Shown piece by piece: positions 7,453-7,716 of a DNA stretch of 7,716 nucleotides; the first letter of the stretch is position 1; each line of letters starts with the position of its first letter. Source of the stretch: Kordia sp045105435 (GTDB taxonomy: Bacteria; Bacteroidota; Bacteroidia; Flavobacteriales; Flavobacteriaceae); contig NZ_JBGCDL010000173.1 in the NCBI RefSeq assembly GCF_045105435.1, positions 1 through 7,716 of the forward strand. Reading direction: 5' to 3'. Made by a program: the position numbers and the translations under genes. Below the pieces are notes generated by a model, which saw nothing but the letters and a program-made list of their open reading frames with translations, searched no databases and was not told the DNA's origin.

Positions 7453-7593
7453 TACTGCCAACAACGTGTATAATTAATTGCTTTGGTCGTTGCTTATTTG
7501 GAAAATTCCTTCGGAATTTTCTCGCGTTCGTTTTTGTTTACTAAATTAGTTGCTTAAACACGCAACTAACCATACACAAACACGTTGGCAGCA
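7453..7593. repeat. attC-like recombination site F (end of cassette 6)
   Basis: The half-site TACTGCCAAC (7453-7462) complements 6458-6467. The inner stem pairs 7466-7481 with 7562-7577, 13 of 16; all three mismatches are A opposite C (7472/7571, 7473/7570, 7477/7566). The central hairpin at 7501-7521 is GAAAATTCC-TTC-GGAATTTTC, of the site E type. The right half-site GTTGGCAGCA (7584-7593) begins cassette 7. Confidence 0.88.
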
Positions 7594-7619
7594 AGTTGAC
7601 AAAAACCGAACTATAAAGA

Positions 7620-7716
7620 ATGAAAGTAACAACATTTCCAGATTGGACTTTTGATTTTGACGAAACCAGAATGGGCTGGTACAATATAAATGCGACTAGT
7701 ACTACAGGAAACTCAA
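7620..7716 (+). CDS. Start of the cassette 7 gene, cut by the window edge
   Basis: An open frame begins at ATG 7620, 36 nt after the boundary at 7584, and stays open for 32 codons to the edge. The product begins MKVTTFPDWTFDFDET and continues RMGWYNINATSTTGNS, with no signal peptide. The WTFDFDE...GWYNINA pattern faintly recalls small cytoplasmic hypothetical proteins whose N-terminus reads like WTFxIDExSxGVYxV, but I cannot name a family. Position and direction match the other cassette genes. Confidence 0.65.
   Translation, partial: MKVTTFPDWTFDFDETRMGWYNINATSTTGNS

Larger units (their letters stand above)
251..7716 (+). mobile_element. Integron-like gene-cassette array (six complete cassettes, one partial)
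   Basis: Seven boundaries at 251, 2801, 3358, 4151, 5279, 6458 and 7584 all begin GTTG. Behind six of them lie palindromes of 135-141 nt that share one structure. The first 9-10 bases of each cassette are repeated as an exact reverse complement at the start of the palindrome closing the same cassette: 251-260 with 2673-2682, 2801-2809 with 3232-3240, 3358-3367 with 4024-4033, 4151-4160 with 5152-5161, 5279-5288 with 6330-6339, and 6458-6467 with 7453-7462. Cassettes 2-6 carry one gene each and cassette 1 carries two, all in the same direction with minimal spacing. This is the architecture of integron cassettes. No integrase is visible, so the array may be an integron or an attC cluster without an integrase. 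Confidence 0.85.

Noticed and set aside
7541..7569. Alternative hairpin TTAGTTGC / GCAACTAA near the right arm of site F
   Set aside because: It is perfect in F, but has one mismatch in B, is weaker in C and D, and is absent in E. The long-range inner stem is preserved in all six sites and covaries, so it is the better structure.
3244..7577. Palindromes as ordinary REP elements or MITEs
   Set aside because: MITEs and REPs do not have ends that vary from copy to copy while matching a sequence at the far end of the neighbouring gene. The private start-to-end complementarity fits cassettes instead.
251..7716. CRISPR array
   Set aside because: The repeats are over 130 nt long and separated by whole genes rather than short uniform spacers.

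Overview
The window looks like part of the genome of a flavobacterium-type Bacteroidota. It is AT-rich, and its proteins are rich in Lys, Asn and Ile. No clear Shine-Dalgarno sequences precede the genes. Two lipoproteins carry acidic residues just after the lipidated Cys, like the Bacteroidota surface-export signal. Two intergenic stretches contain a TAnnTTTG-type -7 box. All real genes are on the + strand.

Layout: positions 1-64 hold the end of an unseen upstream + strand gene and its Rho-independent terminator. Positions 65-250 are non-coding. From 251 to the right edge the window is an uninterrupted array of gene cassettes separated by six long imperfect palindromes of about 135-141 nt. 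Cassette limits are 251-2800, 2801-3357, 3358-4150, 4151-5278, 5279-6457, 6458-7583 and 7584 to beyond the edge. Each cassette starts with GTTG plus about ten cassette-specific bases. It ends with a palindromic site whose first ten bases are the reverse complement of that same cassette's start. This is the relationship seen in integron cassettes, where the two halves of the outer attC stem meet only in the excised circle. The sites lack the full classical attC consensus, and no integrase gene is in view, so I call them attC-like.

The palindromes are conserved in structure more than in sequence. Paired bases covary between sites, and nearly every mismatch is A opposite C on the + strand at fixed positions. 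These become T-G wobbles on the - strand, so the - strand is the better folding strand, as with the bottom strand of true attC sites.

Cargo: cassette 1 carries two overlapping lipoprotein genes, a 577-aa multidomain protein with a possible C-terminal effector domain and a 214-aa partner that could be its immunity protein. Cassette 2 encodes a small cytoplasmic protein of a family I recall but cannot name. Cassette 3 encodes an unrecognised helical protein whose frame runs into the recombination sites at both ends. Cassette 4 encodes an exported protein with a possible NTF2-like C-terminal domain. Cassette 5 encodes an AlbA_2/Schlafen-like protein that may act in phage defence. Cassette 6 encodes an exported Cys-containing protein. 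Cassette 7 is cut by the edge. The genes do not form a pathway; the content fits an accumulated store of accessory functions.
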